Positions 35,851-44,813 are shown, counted from the stretch's first letter. The stretch: 64,000 nucleotides of DNA from Pedobacter sp. MC2016-15 (GCF_026239695.1 NZ_JAPIVS010000003.1:372001-436000), one strand, 5' to 3'. Numbers and translations: made by a program. Notes: generated by a model from the sequence alone, not told the origin.

Positions 35851-36714
35851 ATGAACGAAGAAAAAGAAATTAAGAAAGATGAGGTCATCGTAGAAAAAGC
35901 AAAAAAAGTAAAAGAAGTAGAATCTCCGGTTAAGCCCGGATTGAAGTCAAAAGCAGATATTGTGAAAAACTGGTTGCCACGTTATACAGGAAGGCCTCTG
36001 GAAGAGTTCGGTCAATATATCCTGCTGACCAACTTCAGCAAGTACGTGCAGATGTTCTCGGAATGGAATGACAATGCGCCGATCATGGGGCTTGATAAGC
36101 CTATGCAGAGCGTAACCGCCAATGGTATTACCATTATCAACTTTGGTATGGGAAGCCCGATGGCAGCTACGATGATGGACTTGCTGAGTGCAATTATGCC
36201 GAAAGCAGTACTGTTTCTTGGTAAATGTGGCGGACTGAAAAAGAAAAACCAGCTGGGAGATCTGATCCTGCCGATTGCGGCCATCAGGGGAGAAGGAACA
36301 TCCAATGATTACATGCCTGCAGAGGTGCCTGCATTGCCATCATTTGCCTTGCAGAAAGCGATATCCACCACCATCCGTGATTACTCACGTGATTATTTCA
36401 CCGGTACCTGCTATACCACCAACCGCAGGGTTTGGGAGCATGACAGAGAATTTAAGAAGTATCTCAAAAGTTTAAGGGCTATGGCTGTAGATATGGAAAC
36501 CGCTACCATCTTCACCACCGGTTTCGCCAATAAAATTCCTACAGGTGCACTCTTGCTGGTATCTGATCAGCCGATGATCCCTGAGGGAGTGAAAACTGCA
36601 GAAAGCGACAGCACAGTAACGACAAATTATGTTGAAGTACACCTGCGAATTGGTATTGACTCACTGAAACAGCTGATCAACAACGGGCTGACCGTTAAAC
36701 ACCTCCACTTCTAG
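35851..36714 (+). CDS. AMP nucleosidase (phosphorylase superfamily)
   Basis: The protein is 287 residues of the compact Bacteroidetes AMP nucleosidase type, which splits AMP into adenine and ribose-5-phosphate. Family signatures are WLPRYTGRPLEEFGQYILLTNF, LGKCGGLKKKNQLGDLILP and AVDMETATIFTTGF, the last holding the nucleoside-binding Glu of the superfamily. About 30 Lys/Glu-rich residues precede the conserved start; this extension is not needed for the fold and may be disordered. Its stop codon overlaps the stop of the convergent phosphatase gene. E. coli Amn is much longer, so the symbol is left open. Confidence 0.87.
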   Translation: MNEEKEIKKDEVIVEKAKKVKEVESPVKPGLKSKADIVKNWLPRYTGRPLEEFGQYILLTNFSKYVQMFSEWNDNAPIMGLDKPMQSVTANGITIINFGMGSPMAATMMDLLSAIMPKAVLFLGKCGGLKKKNQLGDLILPIAAIRGEGTSNDYMPAEVPALPSFALQKAISTTIRDYSRDYFTGTCYTTNRRVWEHDREFKKYLKSLRAMAVDMETATIFTTGFANKIPTGALLLVSDQPMIPEGVKTAESDSTVTTNYVEVHLRIGIDSLKQLINNGLTVKHLHF

Positions 36715-37211
36715 TCCTCCTGACCCTTGGGGGAATCAAATAAAAACAGACTTCCTGTATGCTGGCTGACCAATGACCAGTCATCAAACGGGAAATCTAT
36801 CACTACTACTCCCGCTGTAGGCAAATTATAGATTTTTGCATCAGCGAGGTAGTTTACCAGTTCGGTAAATCCGGGATTGTGTCCGAAAATAGCAATACGT
36901 TCAAAGTCGTTGTTTAGCTGGTTGATCACCTTCAGCAAGGCCGTTGTATTTGCTTCATAAATCGTCGGCTCCAGCTGTATATCACTGTAGGAGAACTTGA
37001 GTACGTCTGAAAAATGTCTGGCTGTGCTTAAGGCCCTCACTGCGGGACTACTTACAATCTGTTCGGGTACGATACCTTTATGGGATATTCTCTCCGCCAT
37101 TTCATGCGCATTCTTGTTGCCGCGGTGGTTCAGTGTTCTTTCAAAATCAGACATTCCATGTGTTCCCTGATCCGATTTGCCGTGTCGCACGACGATGAGT
37201 TGTTTTGCCAT
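36711..37211 (-). CDS. SixA-like histidine phosphatase
   Basis: The protein is 166 residues and belongs to the histidine phosphatase (phosphoglycerate-mutase-like) superfamily. The RHG motif is at residues 9-11 (IVVRHGKSDQG), with His10 as the phospho-acceptor, and the second catalytic His is in IFGHNPGFTEL. Size and motifs match the SixA branch, which removes phosphate from phosphohistidine in phosphorelay proteins. The Hpt protein at 44420 is a formal candidate substrate but is not adjacent. It lies 9 bases after the heptosyltransferase-type gene start and is probably co-transcribed with that run as its last gene. Confidence 0.85.
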   Translation of the reverse strand: MAKQLIVVRHGKSDQGTHGMSDFERTLNHRGNKNAHEMAERISHKGIVPEQIVSSPAVRALSTARHFSDVLKFSYSDIQLEPTIYEANTTALLKVINQLNNDFERIAIFGHNPGFTELVNYLADAKIYNLPTAGVVVIDFPFDDWSLVSQHTGSLFLFDSPKGQED

Positions 37212-37219
37212 AAGGTTAG

Positions 37220-38203
37220 TTAATAGGTATTTGAGAAACTAACAATATCTTCGGCGGGAATGTTTTTCATACACTTAAAATGTCCGAGAGGGCATTGCTC
37301 CAGGCCAAACTTGGAACAGGGGCGGCAATCGAGGTCGATACCTACGATTACAGAATCCTTTACCTGATAAGGATAAACCCCAAGCAGTTCAGGAGTAGTT
37401 CCTCCCCATACAGAAGCTATAGGCCGGTCGAAGGCCTCAGCGATATGCGTTAAACCAGTATCAAAACCGATGATCTTATGCGCCTGTGAGACGATGAAAA
37501 CAGATTGGTCAAGGTTGGTCAGGCCACAAGTGGAGTACACATTTGCACCTACAGCAGCGCTGATCTCCGTAGCGTTATCTTTTACATCATTACCCCCCAG
37601 CAGCACCACCGGCAGATCGATATCCTTACAGATCTCAATGATTTTCTCATTGGGCATCCTCTTGGTAAAGTGCGTGGCCCCGATTATGAATGCAATGAAT
37701 TTACCCTGATGGGAAGGAGGGAGGAAATCTGCAATCTGGTACTGGTTACGCACGTAGTAGTCGATCGGGCGGTTGTCATTTCTGACACCCAGCACTTTTA
37801 CGGTTTCCATATACCTGTCCACCAGGTGGTCTTTGGAAAACAGGGAAGTCCATTTAAACTTCAGTGCCAGCCATTTCCTGATCCTGTCTTTTTTATAGGT
37901 AGAAGCAGGAATCTGCAGCGACAACTTGATGAGCGAGGTACGCAGGTTATTGTGGAGATCAATGATCATATCAAAGCCTTCCTCTTTCATCTCCCTGATA
38001 GTATCTCTTAAGCGTGGTTTTAAGAGGTGTAGTTTACTGAGGTAGGGATTACCCTCATAAATGTATTTAAATTGCTCTTTGGTCAGGAAATGCACTTCAC
38101 AGCCGGGGATTTGTTCCTTGAGGCAGCGCACAACGGGAGTGGTGTAAATAATATCACCCATTGAACTGAACCTGATCACCAATATTTTCTTCGGGCTTTT
38201 CAA
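37220..38203 (-). CDS. Glycosyltransferase family 9 (heptosyltransferase-like)
   Basis: The protein is 327 residues. The N-terminus KILVIRFSSMGDIIYTTPVVRCLKE is the family 9 hallmark, and the C-terminal nucleotide-sugar domain has IIGFDTGLTHIAEAFDRPIASVWGGTTPE, where the GxDTGLxH element binds ADP-heptose in WaaC and WaaF. It overlaps rfaE2 by 4 bases and ends the ADP-heptose gene run, so it probably adds heptose to lipopolysaccharide core or another surface glycan. Which acceptor it uses cannot be told. Confidence 0.87.
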   Translation of the reverse strand: MKSPKKILVIRFSSMGDIIYTTPVVRCLKEQIPGCEVHFLTKEQFKYIYEGNPYLSKLHLLKPRLRDTIREMKEEGFDMIIDLHNNLRTSLIKLSLQIPASTYKKDRIRKWLALKFKWTSLFSKDHLVDRYMETVKVLGVRNDNRPIDYYVRNQYQIADFLPPSHQGKFIAFIIGATHFTKRMPNEKIIEICKDIDLPVVLLGGNDVKDNATEISAAVGANVYSTCGLTNLDQSVFIVSQAHKIIGFDTGLTHIAEAFDRPIASVWGGTTPELLGVYPYQVKDSVIVGIDLDCRPCSKFGLEQCPLGHFKCMKNIPAEDIVSFSNTY

Positions 38204-38694
38204 TCTGAGCGTTTTATTTTTTCGATAATTGAGGTAGAGGAATAACCGGGAAGAAAGCTGAGCACTTCAACTTTACCACCATTGGCGATCGTCTCTGTAG
38301 CACCAACAATTGTATCAATCGTGTAATCGCCACCTTTTACCAGCACATCGGGTAAAACTGTTTTAATCAGTTCCAGTGGGGTGTCATCACCAAAGAACAC
38401 TACGGCATCAATAAAAAACATTGACGCCAGTACAGCTGACCGCGTATTTTCATTATTTACCGGGCGCTGCGGGCCTTTGATACAGGATACCGATTCATCA
38501 CTGTTGAGACCAACAATGAGCTTGTCGCCCAGGTCGGCAGCTTCAGAAAGATAAGCGATATGCCCGGCGTGCAACAGATCGAAACAGCCATTGGTAAAAA
38601 CTATTTTCTTGCCTTCCGCTTTCCAGGAGTCAGCTAAATTCTTCAACTGACTAAGGGAAACTATCTTCTTGTTGAGTGTATCCTGGTTGTTCAT
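38200..38694 (-). CDS. rfaE2: Heptose-1-phosphate adenylyltransferase (HldE C-domain as separate protein)
   Basis: The enzyme joins AMP from ATP to D-glycero-beta-D-manno-heptose-1-phosphate. The 164-residue chain has the nucleotidyltransferase signature FTNGCFDLLHAGHIAYLSEA with the HxGH motif, and later VKGGDYTIDTIVG. In E. coli this activity is the C-terminal half of HldE. Here, as in many Bacteroidetes, it is a separate gene in the same operon as the kinase. It lies 11 bases after gmhA. Confidence 0.92.
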   Translation of the reverse strand: MNNQDTLNKKIVSLSQLKNLADSWKAEGKKIVFTNGCFDLLHAGHIAYLSEAADLGDKLIVGLNSDESVSCIKGPQRPVNNENTRSAVLASMFFIDAVVFFGDDTPLELIKTVLPDVLVKGGDYTIDTIVGATETIANGGKVEVLSFLPGYSSTSIIEKIKRSD

Positions 38695-38705
38695 GCTGTT
38701 TACTC

Positions 38706-39260
38706 TTAGTAGTTCAAGTCTACTGCGTTACAAAATATATGCCCGATCAGGATATGCATTTCCTGAATCCTGGCAGTAGTTTCATCCGGTACAACAATAT
38801 TCAGGTCGCACAGCTCATTCATTTGTCCCCCATCCCTGCCTGATAAACCAATCGTTTTGCAGCCCAGTTCTTTTGCAGTGTGCAAAGCATGGATGATATT
38901 TTTGCTGCTTCCGCTGGTAGAGATCGCGATAAAGAGGTCGTTTTCACGTGCCAGGGCATGTAACTGCCTTGAAAATACAAAGTCGAAACCATAATCATTA
39001 CTGATGGCAGTCATGGCCGAGGTATCTACCGTTAAGGCAATGCCTGGCAAGGCCTTCCGTTCTTTTACGTATCTGCCTGCCAGTTCAGCAGCAATATGCT
39101 GGGCATCGGCGGCACTGCCACCATTTCCGGCAAGGAGAATTTTTCCACCGGCAGCAAGAACGCTGGTCACCATTTCGCATCCCTCCTCTATTGCCGGCAC
39201 AAGTTCGGCAATGACCCTGTCTATCGTCTGCTTATGATTATTCAGTTCTTCTAAAACCAT
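38706..39260 (-). CDS. gmhA: Sedoheptulose-7-phosphate isomerase
   Basis: GmhA isomerises sedoheptulose-7-phosphate to D-glycero-D-manno-heptose-7-phosphate, the first step of ADP-heptose synthesis. The 184-residue protein is a single SIS domain: LLAGNGGSAADAQHIAAELAGRY binds the phosphate, and FIAISTSGSSKNIIHAL is the second SIS loop. The length and both loops match GmhA rather than other SIS proteins. Its start overlaps the stop of rfaE1 by one base, showing tight coupling. Confidence 0.93.
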   Translation of the reverse strand: MVLEELNNHKQTIDRVIAELVPAIEEGCEMVTSVLAAGGKILLAGNGGSAADAQHIAAELAGRYVKERKALPGIALTVDTSAMTAISNDYGFDFVFSRQLHALARENDLFIAISTSGSSKNIIHALHTAKELGCKTIGLSGRDGGQMNELCDLNIVVPDETTARIQEMHILIGHIFCNAVDLNY

Positions 39261-40240
39261 TATTTTGATGTTAATTCAGTAAGTATTTCTTCTATCGTTG
39301 TGGTGGCACTGCCGATATGTTTGATCACGATGGAAGCGGCATAGTTGGCGATAGTGCAGGCTTCTTCGATTGAGAAACCAAGACCTACACAATATGCCAG
39401 TGTAGCAATTACGGTATCACCGGCTCCTGTTACGTCATACACCTGGTTGGCTACCACCGGCAGAATCGTACAGTTCTCCGGAGTAATAATGGCTATGCCA
39501 TTTTCGGATAGCGTCACGATCAGGTAATCAGTGCCTGTAGCTTCAAAGATCACCTTTGCTGCAGCTTCGAGATCTTCCTGTGTATGGATCTTCTCTGTTT
39601 TTGCAGCCTCTGCCAGTTCCTTGCGGTTAGGCTTGATCATGAAGGCACCTCTGTATTTGGTGTAATCCAGACCTTTGGGATCTACGATTACCTTTTTGTT
39701 TAACTTATGGCAGGCCTCAATCACCCTCAGTGACAGGGAGGGAGTGAGCAAGCCTTTATTGTAATCAGAAAGGATCACGATGTCACTCTTTTCGATTGCG
39801 GCAAGCAGTGCCTGGTAAAAAGTGTTTTCCAGGTCTGAAGAGATATCATGTGTATCTTCCTGGTCGATCCGGACGATCTGGTGATTTGACGCAATTACCC
39901 GTGTTTTAACAGTGCTAGTACGCGTACTGTCCTTCAGGATCAGTTCTGCACCAATGTTTTTGGATTGCAGGATTTCTTTGATTTCTGCACCAAAGCTATC
40001 ATCGCCGGTAATTCCGGCAAGAGATACCACAGCACCGAGGTCGATCAGGTTACAGGCCACGTTGGCTGCACCGCCGATGATCTTATTTTCGTTTTTAACA
40101 TTTACAATCGGCACCGGAGCTTCGGGCGAAAGTCTGGAGGCACTTCCAAAGATATAATGGTCCAGCATCACGTCACCTATAACCAGGATATTCGGTTTTG
40201 GATGGTTATGATGTGCATTGTACAGTTTTTCTCCAAGCAT
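39260..40240 (-). CDS. rfaE1: Heptose-7-phosphate kinase (PfkB family)
   Basis: This kinase phosphorylates D-glycero-beta-D-manno-heptose-7-phosphate at position 1. The 326-residue protein has the PfkB entry motif GGAANVACNLIDLGA and the C-terminal signature DVTGAGDTVIATLAYC, where the Asp of GAGD is the catalytic base. It equals the N-terminal half of HldE. It is the first gene of the minus-strand run rfaE1-gmhA-rfaE2-GT9-phosphatase. The bisphosphate phosphatase gmhB and an epimerase hldD are not in the window and must be elsewhere or absent. Confidence 0.93.
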   Translation of the reverse strand: MLGEKLYNAHHNHPKPNILVIGDVMLDHYIFGSASRLSPEAPVPIVNVKNENKIIGGAANVACNLIDLGAVVSLAGITGDDSFGAEIKEILQSKNIGAELILKDSTRTSTVKTRVIASNHQIVRIDQEDTHDISSDLENTFYQALLAAIEKSDIVILSDYNKGLLTPSLSLRVIEACHKLNKKVIVDPKGLDYTKYRGAFMIKPNRKELAEAAKTEKIHTQEDLEAAAKVIFEATGTDYLIVTLSENGIAIITPENCTILPVVANQVYDVTGAGDTVIATLAYCVGLGFSIEEACTIANYAASIVIKHIGSATTTIEEILTELTSK

Positions 40241-40279
40241 GCTAAGGGATTAATTTTCAAATATAGGTAGAAAAATGGA

Positions 40280-41959
40280 CTACTGTTTTCGGGAGCTGAA
40301 ATATTCACTGATCTGCGCCAGGCTAAATGTGTTGAGGCATGAACTTGCTTCAAGCCCACCTTTTCTACCCACGTACACGCCATAATGCATATCCCTGAAG
40401 CCCTCCATGCGGTGCGCATCGGGATTGACCGACAAGAGTACGCCTTTTTCCAGCGCATAGCGATGGTACCGCCAGTCGAGGTCTAGTCGCAGTGGGTTCG
40501 CATTGATTTCTATCACCACCTTGTTGGCAGCACAGGCGTCAATGATCTTATGGTAGTCGATCGGATAACCTTTGCGGCTAAGCAGTAGCCTTCCCGTAGG
40601 ATGGCCTAAGATCGTAGTATATGGGTTTTCAATCGCTTTGATCAGTCGGGCAGTAGCTTTTTCCTCGTCCATTCTCAGGTTGCTGTGAACTGAGGCCACC
40701 ACAAAATCGAAGGTCTTCAGGATATCATCACTGTAATCCAGGGAGCCATCATTGAGAATATCACTTTCAATACCCTTAAATATTTTAAAAGGAGCAAGTT
40801 TCTGATTTAAAGCCTCAATTTCCTGGTGTTGCGCATAAACGCGCTGTTCATTCAATCCTTTGGCGTAGAAGGCTGATTTTGAGTGGTCGCATATGCCCAG
40901 GTATTCCAGTTTGAGCTCCTCTTTACAGTAAGTAGCCATCTCTTCCAGCGTATGCACCCCATCGCTCCATGTAGAGTGATTGTGCAGGCTGCCCTTCAGA
41001 TCTTCATAGTTAATCAGTGTTGGCAATGTACCTGATTTCGCCAGTTCAATTTCATTCAAACCTTCACGAAGTTCCGGTTCTACGAACTGTAAACCCGCCT
41101 TGGCATAGATATCCTGTTCATCTGTAAAAGGGCCTTCGCCGGCAAGCTCCAGGACCTGGCTGACATGAGATTCGCTTCCGGTTAGTTTAAACAGCTGGAG
41201 ATAAAACGCTGATTTTGGAAAAATATGCAATTGTATTTTTAAGCCGAACGGACTCATTGCCGTAAACACACCCGCACTTGCAGGCTCAAAAGGGAGTGAG
41301 GCAAACAGGTGTAAGTTCTCCATCACCGCAAGATCATTATCGGCACCGATCACGAAATCAAGTTCTTCGATGATCTCATTGTAACGGCGAAAGCCACCGG
41401 CAATGCTTAGCAGCGGCGATGGTTCCAGCTGTGTTAACCACAGCAGGAGTTCAGCAGATAAGTTCTGCACTAAAGTTTCTGACTGCGCGTAGAGGAACTT
41501 GCCCTGTGCAGCCATCTTAAATTCAATGACCTTTTTGATCTCCTCCTGGGTTTTCAGGCCGAAACCCTTAGCTTCGATCAGTCGGTTCTCATTGCAGGCA
41601 TAGTATAGCTCACCAATGGTTTCAATGCCCAGTTCTTTCCAGATCACAACGATCTTCTTGGGGCCGATCCCCTTAATGCCCAGCATCTCCACAATTCCTT
41701 CCGGGGTATTGGCGAGGATGTTCTGGAGGTCGGTCATGGTGCCTGTCTGCAGCAATTCCCAGACTTTGGAAGCCGTACTTTTACCCAGTCCGTCAATCTG
41801 TTCAATTTCTTCCAGATTTTTGGTACTGATTGCAAAAGGCAGTTTATCTACCTTGAAGGCAGCATTTGCTACACTTTTGATTTTAAAGGGATTCTCATTA
41901 TGCAACTCCATCAGCTGTGACAGGAGCCGCAAACTGCGGGCTATGGTCTTGTTTTCCAT
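40280..41959 (-). CDS. PolX-type protein: helix-hairpin-helix, decayed polymerase, PHP nuclease
   Basis: The protein is 559 residues in the order of bacterial PolX. Helix-hairpin-helix elements stand at LGKSTASKV and IKGIGPKKI. A polymerase-beta-like domain (about 155-320) follows, then a PHP domain (about 322-555) with all expected metal ligands: LHNH (His326, His328), Asp333, DHSKS, GIESD, SVHSN, GHPTGR and NPDAHR. The polymerase site is altered: the usual DxD reads E199-L-D201, and the third Asp is Gln243 (LKIQLHIF). DNA synthesis is therefore doubtful, while the PHP 3'-5' exonuclease or AP-endonuclease activity should remain. It lies 39 bases upstream of rfaE1 on the same strand. Confidence 0.88.
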   Translation of the reverse strand: MENKTIARSLRLLSQLMELHNENPFKIKSVANAAFKVDKLPFAISTKNLEEIEQIDGLGKSTASKVWELLQTGTMTDLQNILANTPEGIVEMLGIKGIGPKKIVVIWKELGIETIGELYYACNENRLIEAKGFGLKTQEEIKKVIEFKMAAQGKFLYAQSETLVQNLSAELLLWLTQLEPSPLLSIAGGFRRYNEIIEELDFVIGADNDLAVMENLHLFASLPFEPASAGVFTAMSPFGLKIQLHIFPKSAFYLQLFKLTGSESHVSQVLELAGEGPFTDEQDIYAKAGLQFVEPELREGLNEIELAKSGTLPTLINYEDLKGSLHNHSTWSDGVHTLEEMATYCKEELKLEYLGICDHSKSAFYAKGLNEQRVYAQHQEIEALNQKLAPFKIFKGIESDILNDGSLDYSDDILKTFDFVVASVHSNLRMDEEKATARLIKAIENPYTTILGHPTGRLLLSRKGYPIDYHKIIDACAANKVVIEINANPLRLDLDWRYHRYALEKGVLLSVNPDAHRMEGFRDMHYGVYVGRKGGLEASSCLNTFSLAQISEYFSSRKQ

Positions 41960-42020
41960 TGGGCGCTAAAATAAATAAAAAACAAGCGTTTTTCGCCAAC
42001 AATGTATTTAACCCCTAAAG

Positions 42021-42053
42021 AACAGGCCGGTAAATGTGATTTACCGGCCTGTT
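42021..42053. terminator. Terminator after sppA
   Basis: AACAGGCCGGTAAAT pairs perfectly over 15 bp with ATTTACCGGCCTGTT around GTG. On the minus strand it lies 26 bases after the sppA stop, before the polX gene. Confidence 0.8.
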
Positions 42054-42078
42054 TATTTCAAATGGAAAATTTATCTGA

Positions 42079-43848
42079 TTAATGGACTGAGATATTAACC
42101 GGCATGCGGGCCTGAATACCTGCGTTAAGGATTGCTTTTTTCATCTGCTGATAGATCAAAAAGTTTTCACCAAATTCCTGTTTGGCGTAGTACATTTTAA
42201 TGTTATCAGCCCCATCGTCCAGCAGTGATTTCAGTGTGCTGATCTGCTCAGGATATTCTACGATGCGGTAGTCTTTCAGCTTTGCCTTTTTGCCGGCAGC
42301 AGCCACTGCATCGTTAAAGTTCCCCAGTCTGTCTGCCAGGCCTATTTTAACGGCGTCAGTACCTACCCAAACATGTCCGCCACCGATCGAGTCGATATAA
42401 GATTTTGATTTCTTACGACCTTCCGCCACGCGGGAGATAAAAGTATCATATACATGGTTCACATCTGTCTGGATGATCAATCTTTCCCCTGCCGTAAGCG
42501 GGCGGTTCACACTCATGATGTCTGCATATTCCCCGGTTTTAACGCCATCGAAAGTGATGCCCAGTTTGGTATTGAAGAGGTTCTGGAAGTTGGGAATGAT
42601 CCCGAATACACCAATTGAGCCAGTGATCGTATTTGGCTGTACAAAGATGGAATCGGCAGCGCAGCCGATATAGTAACCGCCGGAAGCCGCTACGTCACCA
42701 AATGAAGCAACTACAGGTTTAACCTTTTTGCTCAGTACAATTTCTCTCCAGATCACATCCGAGGCCAGTGCACTTCCACCGCCAGAATTTACGCGGAGCA
42801 CAATAGCTTTGACTTTATCGTCCATTCTCGCTTTTCTGATGGCCCGGGAGATGCGTTCAGAACCGATAGACTCATCTGTACCTTCTCCACCGGTAATATC
42901 GCCATTGGCATAGATCACGGCAATTTTGTTTTTACTGTCGCTGTTTTCAGCTTTCTGGTTCTGCGCATACTCGTTGATGGTAACCGTAGAAAGCGTTTCT
43001 TTTATTCCGGTATCGCTGAGCGTTTTCAGTTCGTTCAGCACTTCGTCCTTATATTTTAGTCCGTCAACCATTTTGTATTGCAATGCATCTTTAGGTTGCT
43101 GGATTCTGTAAGTATTGGCATAAACAAAGAGGCTGTCCTGCGGAATCTTTCTCGCAGCAGCGATACCTTCAAGGAAAGTATTGTACAGGCCACCCACATA
43201 TGCCGTTACCTGTTTACGGTTATAGTCGCTCATGTGATCATTGATAAAAGGCTCTACAGCGCTTTTATAATTTCCTACACGGATGATCTGTGCTTCCACA
43301 CCGATCTTTTCCATCGCCCCTTTAAAAAAGGTAAGCTGAGAGCTGAATCCTTTAAATTCAAGTGCTCCTTCAGGATTTAAGTATACTTTATCCGCTACAG
43401 ATGCCAGGTAATAGGCGTCTTGTGTATACACTTCACTGTATGCGATGATTTTCTTTTTGCTCTTTTTGAAATCGATCAGGGCATCCCGGATTTCTTTCAG
43501 GGTGGCTTTACCTGCGCCAGGAGAGCTTACATTCAGGTAAATACATTTGATATTTTCATCTGTTTTAGCTCTTTTCAGTGCCAGGATCAGATCATTGAAG
43601 CCGATGCTTTTTCCTCCGCCTGAACCAACGATCGGGAGATTCTCCAGTTTTTTATTGGGAGTACGTTCCCGGATGTTCTGATCAAGATTCAGAAAAAGTA
43701 CGCTGTTGCTGAGCACAGTAACACTCTTGTCTTCATCAATCGAAGATACAATGCCTACCACAAGAAGAATGATAACCAGAAAAATAAGGAATGTAGAAAT
43801 AATGATACCTACAACGGTAGCAAAAACATATTTGAAAAATTCTCTCAT
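42079..43848 (-). CDS. sppA: Signal peptide peptidase SppA, 67K type
   Basis: SppA is a membrane serine protease that degrades cleaved signal peptides. The 589-residue length matches the two-domain 67K form. An N-terminal membrane helix spans about 8-34. The catalytic Lys is in RVGNYKSAVEPF of the first repeat and the nucleophile Ser in GDVAASGGYYIGCAADSI of the second, as in E. coli. The stretch RVNSGGGSALASDVIW shapes the oxyanion region. It is divergent from folK across 52 bases. Confidence 0.93.
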   Translation of the reverse strand: MREFFKYVFATVVGIIISTFLIFLVIILLVVGIVSSIDEDKSVTVLSNSVLFLNLDQNIRERTPNKKLENLPIVGSGGGKSIGFNDLILALKRAKTDENIKCIYLNVSSPGAGKATLKEIRDALIDFKKSKKKIIAYSEVYTQDAYYLASVADKVYLNPEGALEFKGFSSQLTFFKGAMEKIGVEAQIIRVGNYKSAVEPFINDHMSDYNRKQVTAYVGGLYNTFLEGIAAARKIPQDSLFVYANTYRIQQPKDALQYKMVDGLKYKDEVLNELKTLSDTGIKETLSTVTINEYAQNQKAENSDSKNKIAVIYANGDITGGEGTDESIGSERISRAIRKARMDDKVKAIVLRVNSGGGSALASDVIWREIVLSKKVKPVVASFGDVAASGGYYIGCAADSIFVQPNTITGSIGVFGIIPNFQNLFNTKLGITFDGVKTGEYADIMSVNRPLTAGERLIIQTDVNHVYDTFISRVAEGRKKSKSYIDSIGGGHVWVGTDAVKIGLADRLGNFNDAVAAAGKKAKLKDYRIVEYPEQISTLKSLLDDGADNIKMYYAKQEFGENFLIYQQMKKAILNAGIQARMPVNISVH

Positions 43849-43900
43849 GTGGATGATTAATATTTAATTTGTAAAGATATTAAATGAATCAGGGTTTTAT

Positions 43901-44398
43901 ATGGACTTAGAGGCCAAAACAGTTTATTTGTTACTCGGTAGTAATTTAGGGGACAGAAGGGCCGTGTTAGAGCTGGCTGTGCAGAGGATAGGAGAGTGTA
44001 TCGGACAAATTACTGATTTATCATCTTACTATGAAACTGCTGCATGGGGTGTTGAAGACCAGCCTGCATTTTTAAACCTGGCTGCAGCCGTTATCACCTC
44101 TCTGAGCCCGCATGAACTGCTGGAACGTACGCTCTCCATTGAGAAGGAACTGGGACGGATCAGGGCTGAAAAGTGGGGCGCCAGGGTGATAGATATCGAT
44201 ATCATTTTATATGGCCGCGAGGTCATTGATGATGGTGAAAGGTTGCAGATTCCGCATCCCCGGATGCAGGACAGGAAGTTTGTGCTGGTGCCGATGGCCG
44301 AAATCGCAGCAGAAGCGGAACATCCTTTGCTGCAACAAAATATTTCAGCCTTATTGTCCATATTAAAGGATAACTTAGTGGTTTCAAAAATCTCATAA
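43901..44398 (+). CDS. folK: Hydroxymethyldihydropterin pyrophosphokinase
   Basis: FolK moves pyrophosphate from ATP to 6-hydroxymethyl-7,8-dihydropterin in folate synthesis. The 165-residue chain shows LLLGSNLGDRRAVLELAV at the start, YYETAAWGVEDQPAFLNLAA, and the signature RAEKWGARVIDIDIILYG with the metal-binding Asp pair, then IPHPRMQDRKFVLVPM. All match the family in order. The Hpt gene follows 21 bases later. Confidence 0.95.
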   Translation: MDLEAKTVYLLLGSNLGDRRAVLELAVQRIGECIGQITDLSSYYETAAWGVEDQPAFLNLAAAVITSLSPHELLERTLSIEKELGRIRAEKWGARVIDIDIILYGREVIDDGERLQIPHPRMQDRKFVLVPMAEIAAEAEHPLLQQNISALLSILKDNLVVSKIS

Positions 44399-44419
44399 TT
44401 TTATATAGTTTTGTCGCAA

Positions 44420-44797
44420 ATGATAGACGCAGAAAAAAACAACAGCCCTCTTGACCTGTCTTATTTAAGGGATATGTCTGGCGACAGTGCAGAGTTTATG
44501 ATCGAGATGATCGACATGTTCAAATTACAAACGCCATTATACATTGCGGATCTGGAGCAGTCCATCATTGCGCAGGAATGGGAAAAGGCAGCAGGATTTG
44601 CACATAAGATCAAGCCTACGCTATCCTATGTAGGCAGAGAGGACGCGCGCGGACATCTTCAGCTGATTGAGAACAGTGCACGTGACCAGAAAGATCTTGC
44701 AGATATGCCAAAGAATTTTCAGGAGTTTAGTGATTTTGTACAGGTGTTGTACAGGCAGCTGGACGAAGCAAAAGCTGAACTAGAGAAACGTCTCTAA
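44420..44797 (+). CDS. Stand-alone Hpt phosphotransfer protein
   Basis: The protein is 125 residues from the ATG at 44420; an in-frame TTG at 44411 overlaps a -7-like element and is less likely. The Hpt signature AAGFAHKIKPTLSYVG holds the phospho-accepting His in the usual AHxxK context. The protein is an all-helical bundle, passing phosphate between response regulators in phosphorelays. TAGTTTTG (44406-44413) ends 6 bases before the ATG and matches TAnnTTTG, so a leaderless transcript is possible. No kinase or regulator is adjacent, so its relay is unknown. Confidence 0.85.
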   Translation: MIDAEKNNSPLDLSYLRDMSGDSAEFMIEMIDMFKLQTPLYIADLEQSIIAQEWEKAAGFAHKIKPTLSYVGREDARGHLQLIENSARDQKDLADMPKNFQEFSDFVQVLYRQLDEAKAELEKRL

Positions 44798-44812
44798 TTC
44801 AGCTTAATTTTT
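44772..44812. terminator. Terminator overlapping the end of the Hpt gene
   Basis: AAGCTGAACTAGAGA (44772-44786) pairs with TCTCTAATTCAGCTT (44791-44805) with one mismatch around AACG, then a T-rich run. The left arm encodes the last five residues of the Hpt protein. It separates the convergent Hpt and pssA genes. Confidence 0.7.
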
Positions 44813-44813
44813 A

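Noticed and set aside
37505..38011. 168-codon plus-strand frame opposite the family 9 glycosyltransferase
   Set aside because: The minus-strand gene has both family signatures, and this frame has none.
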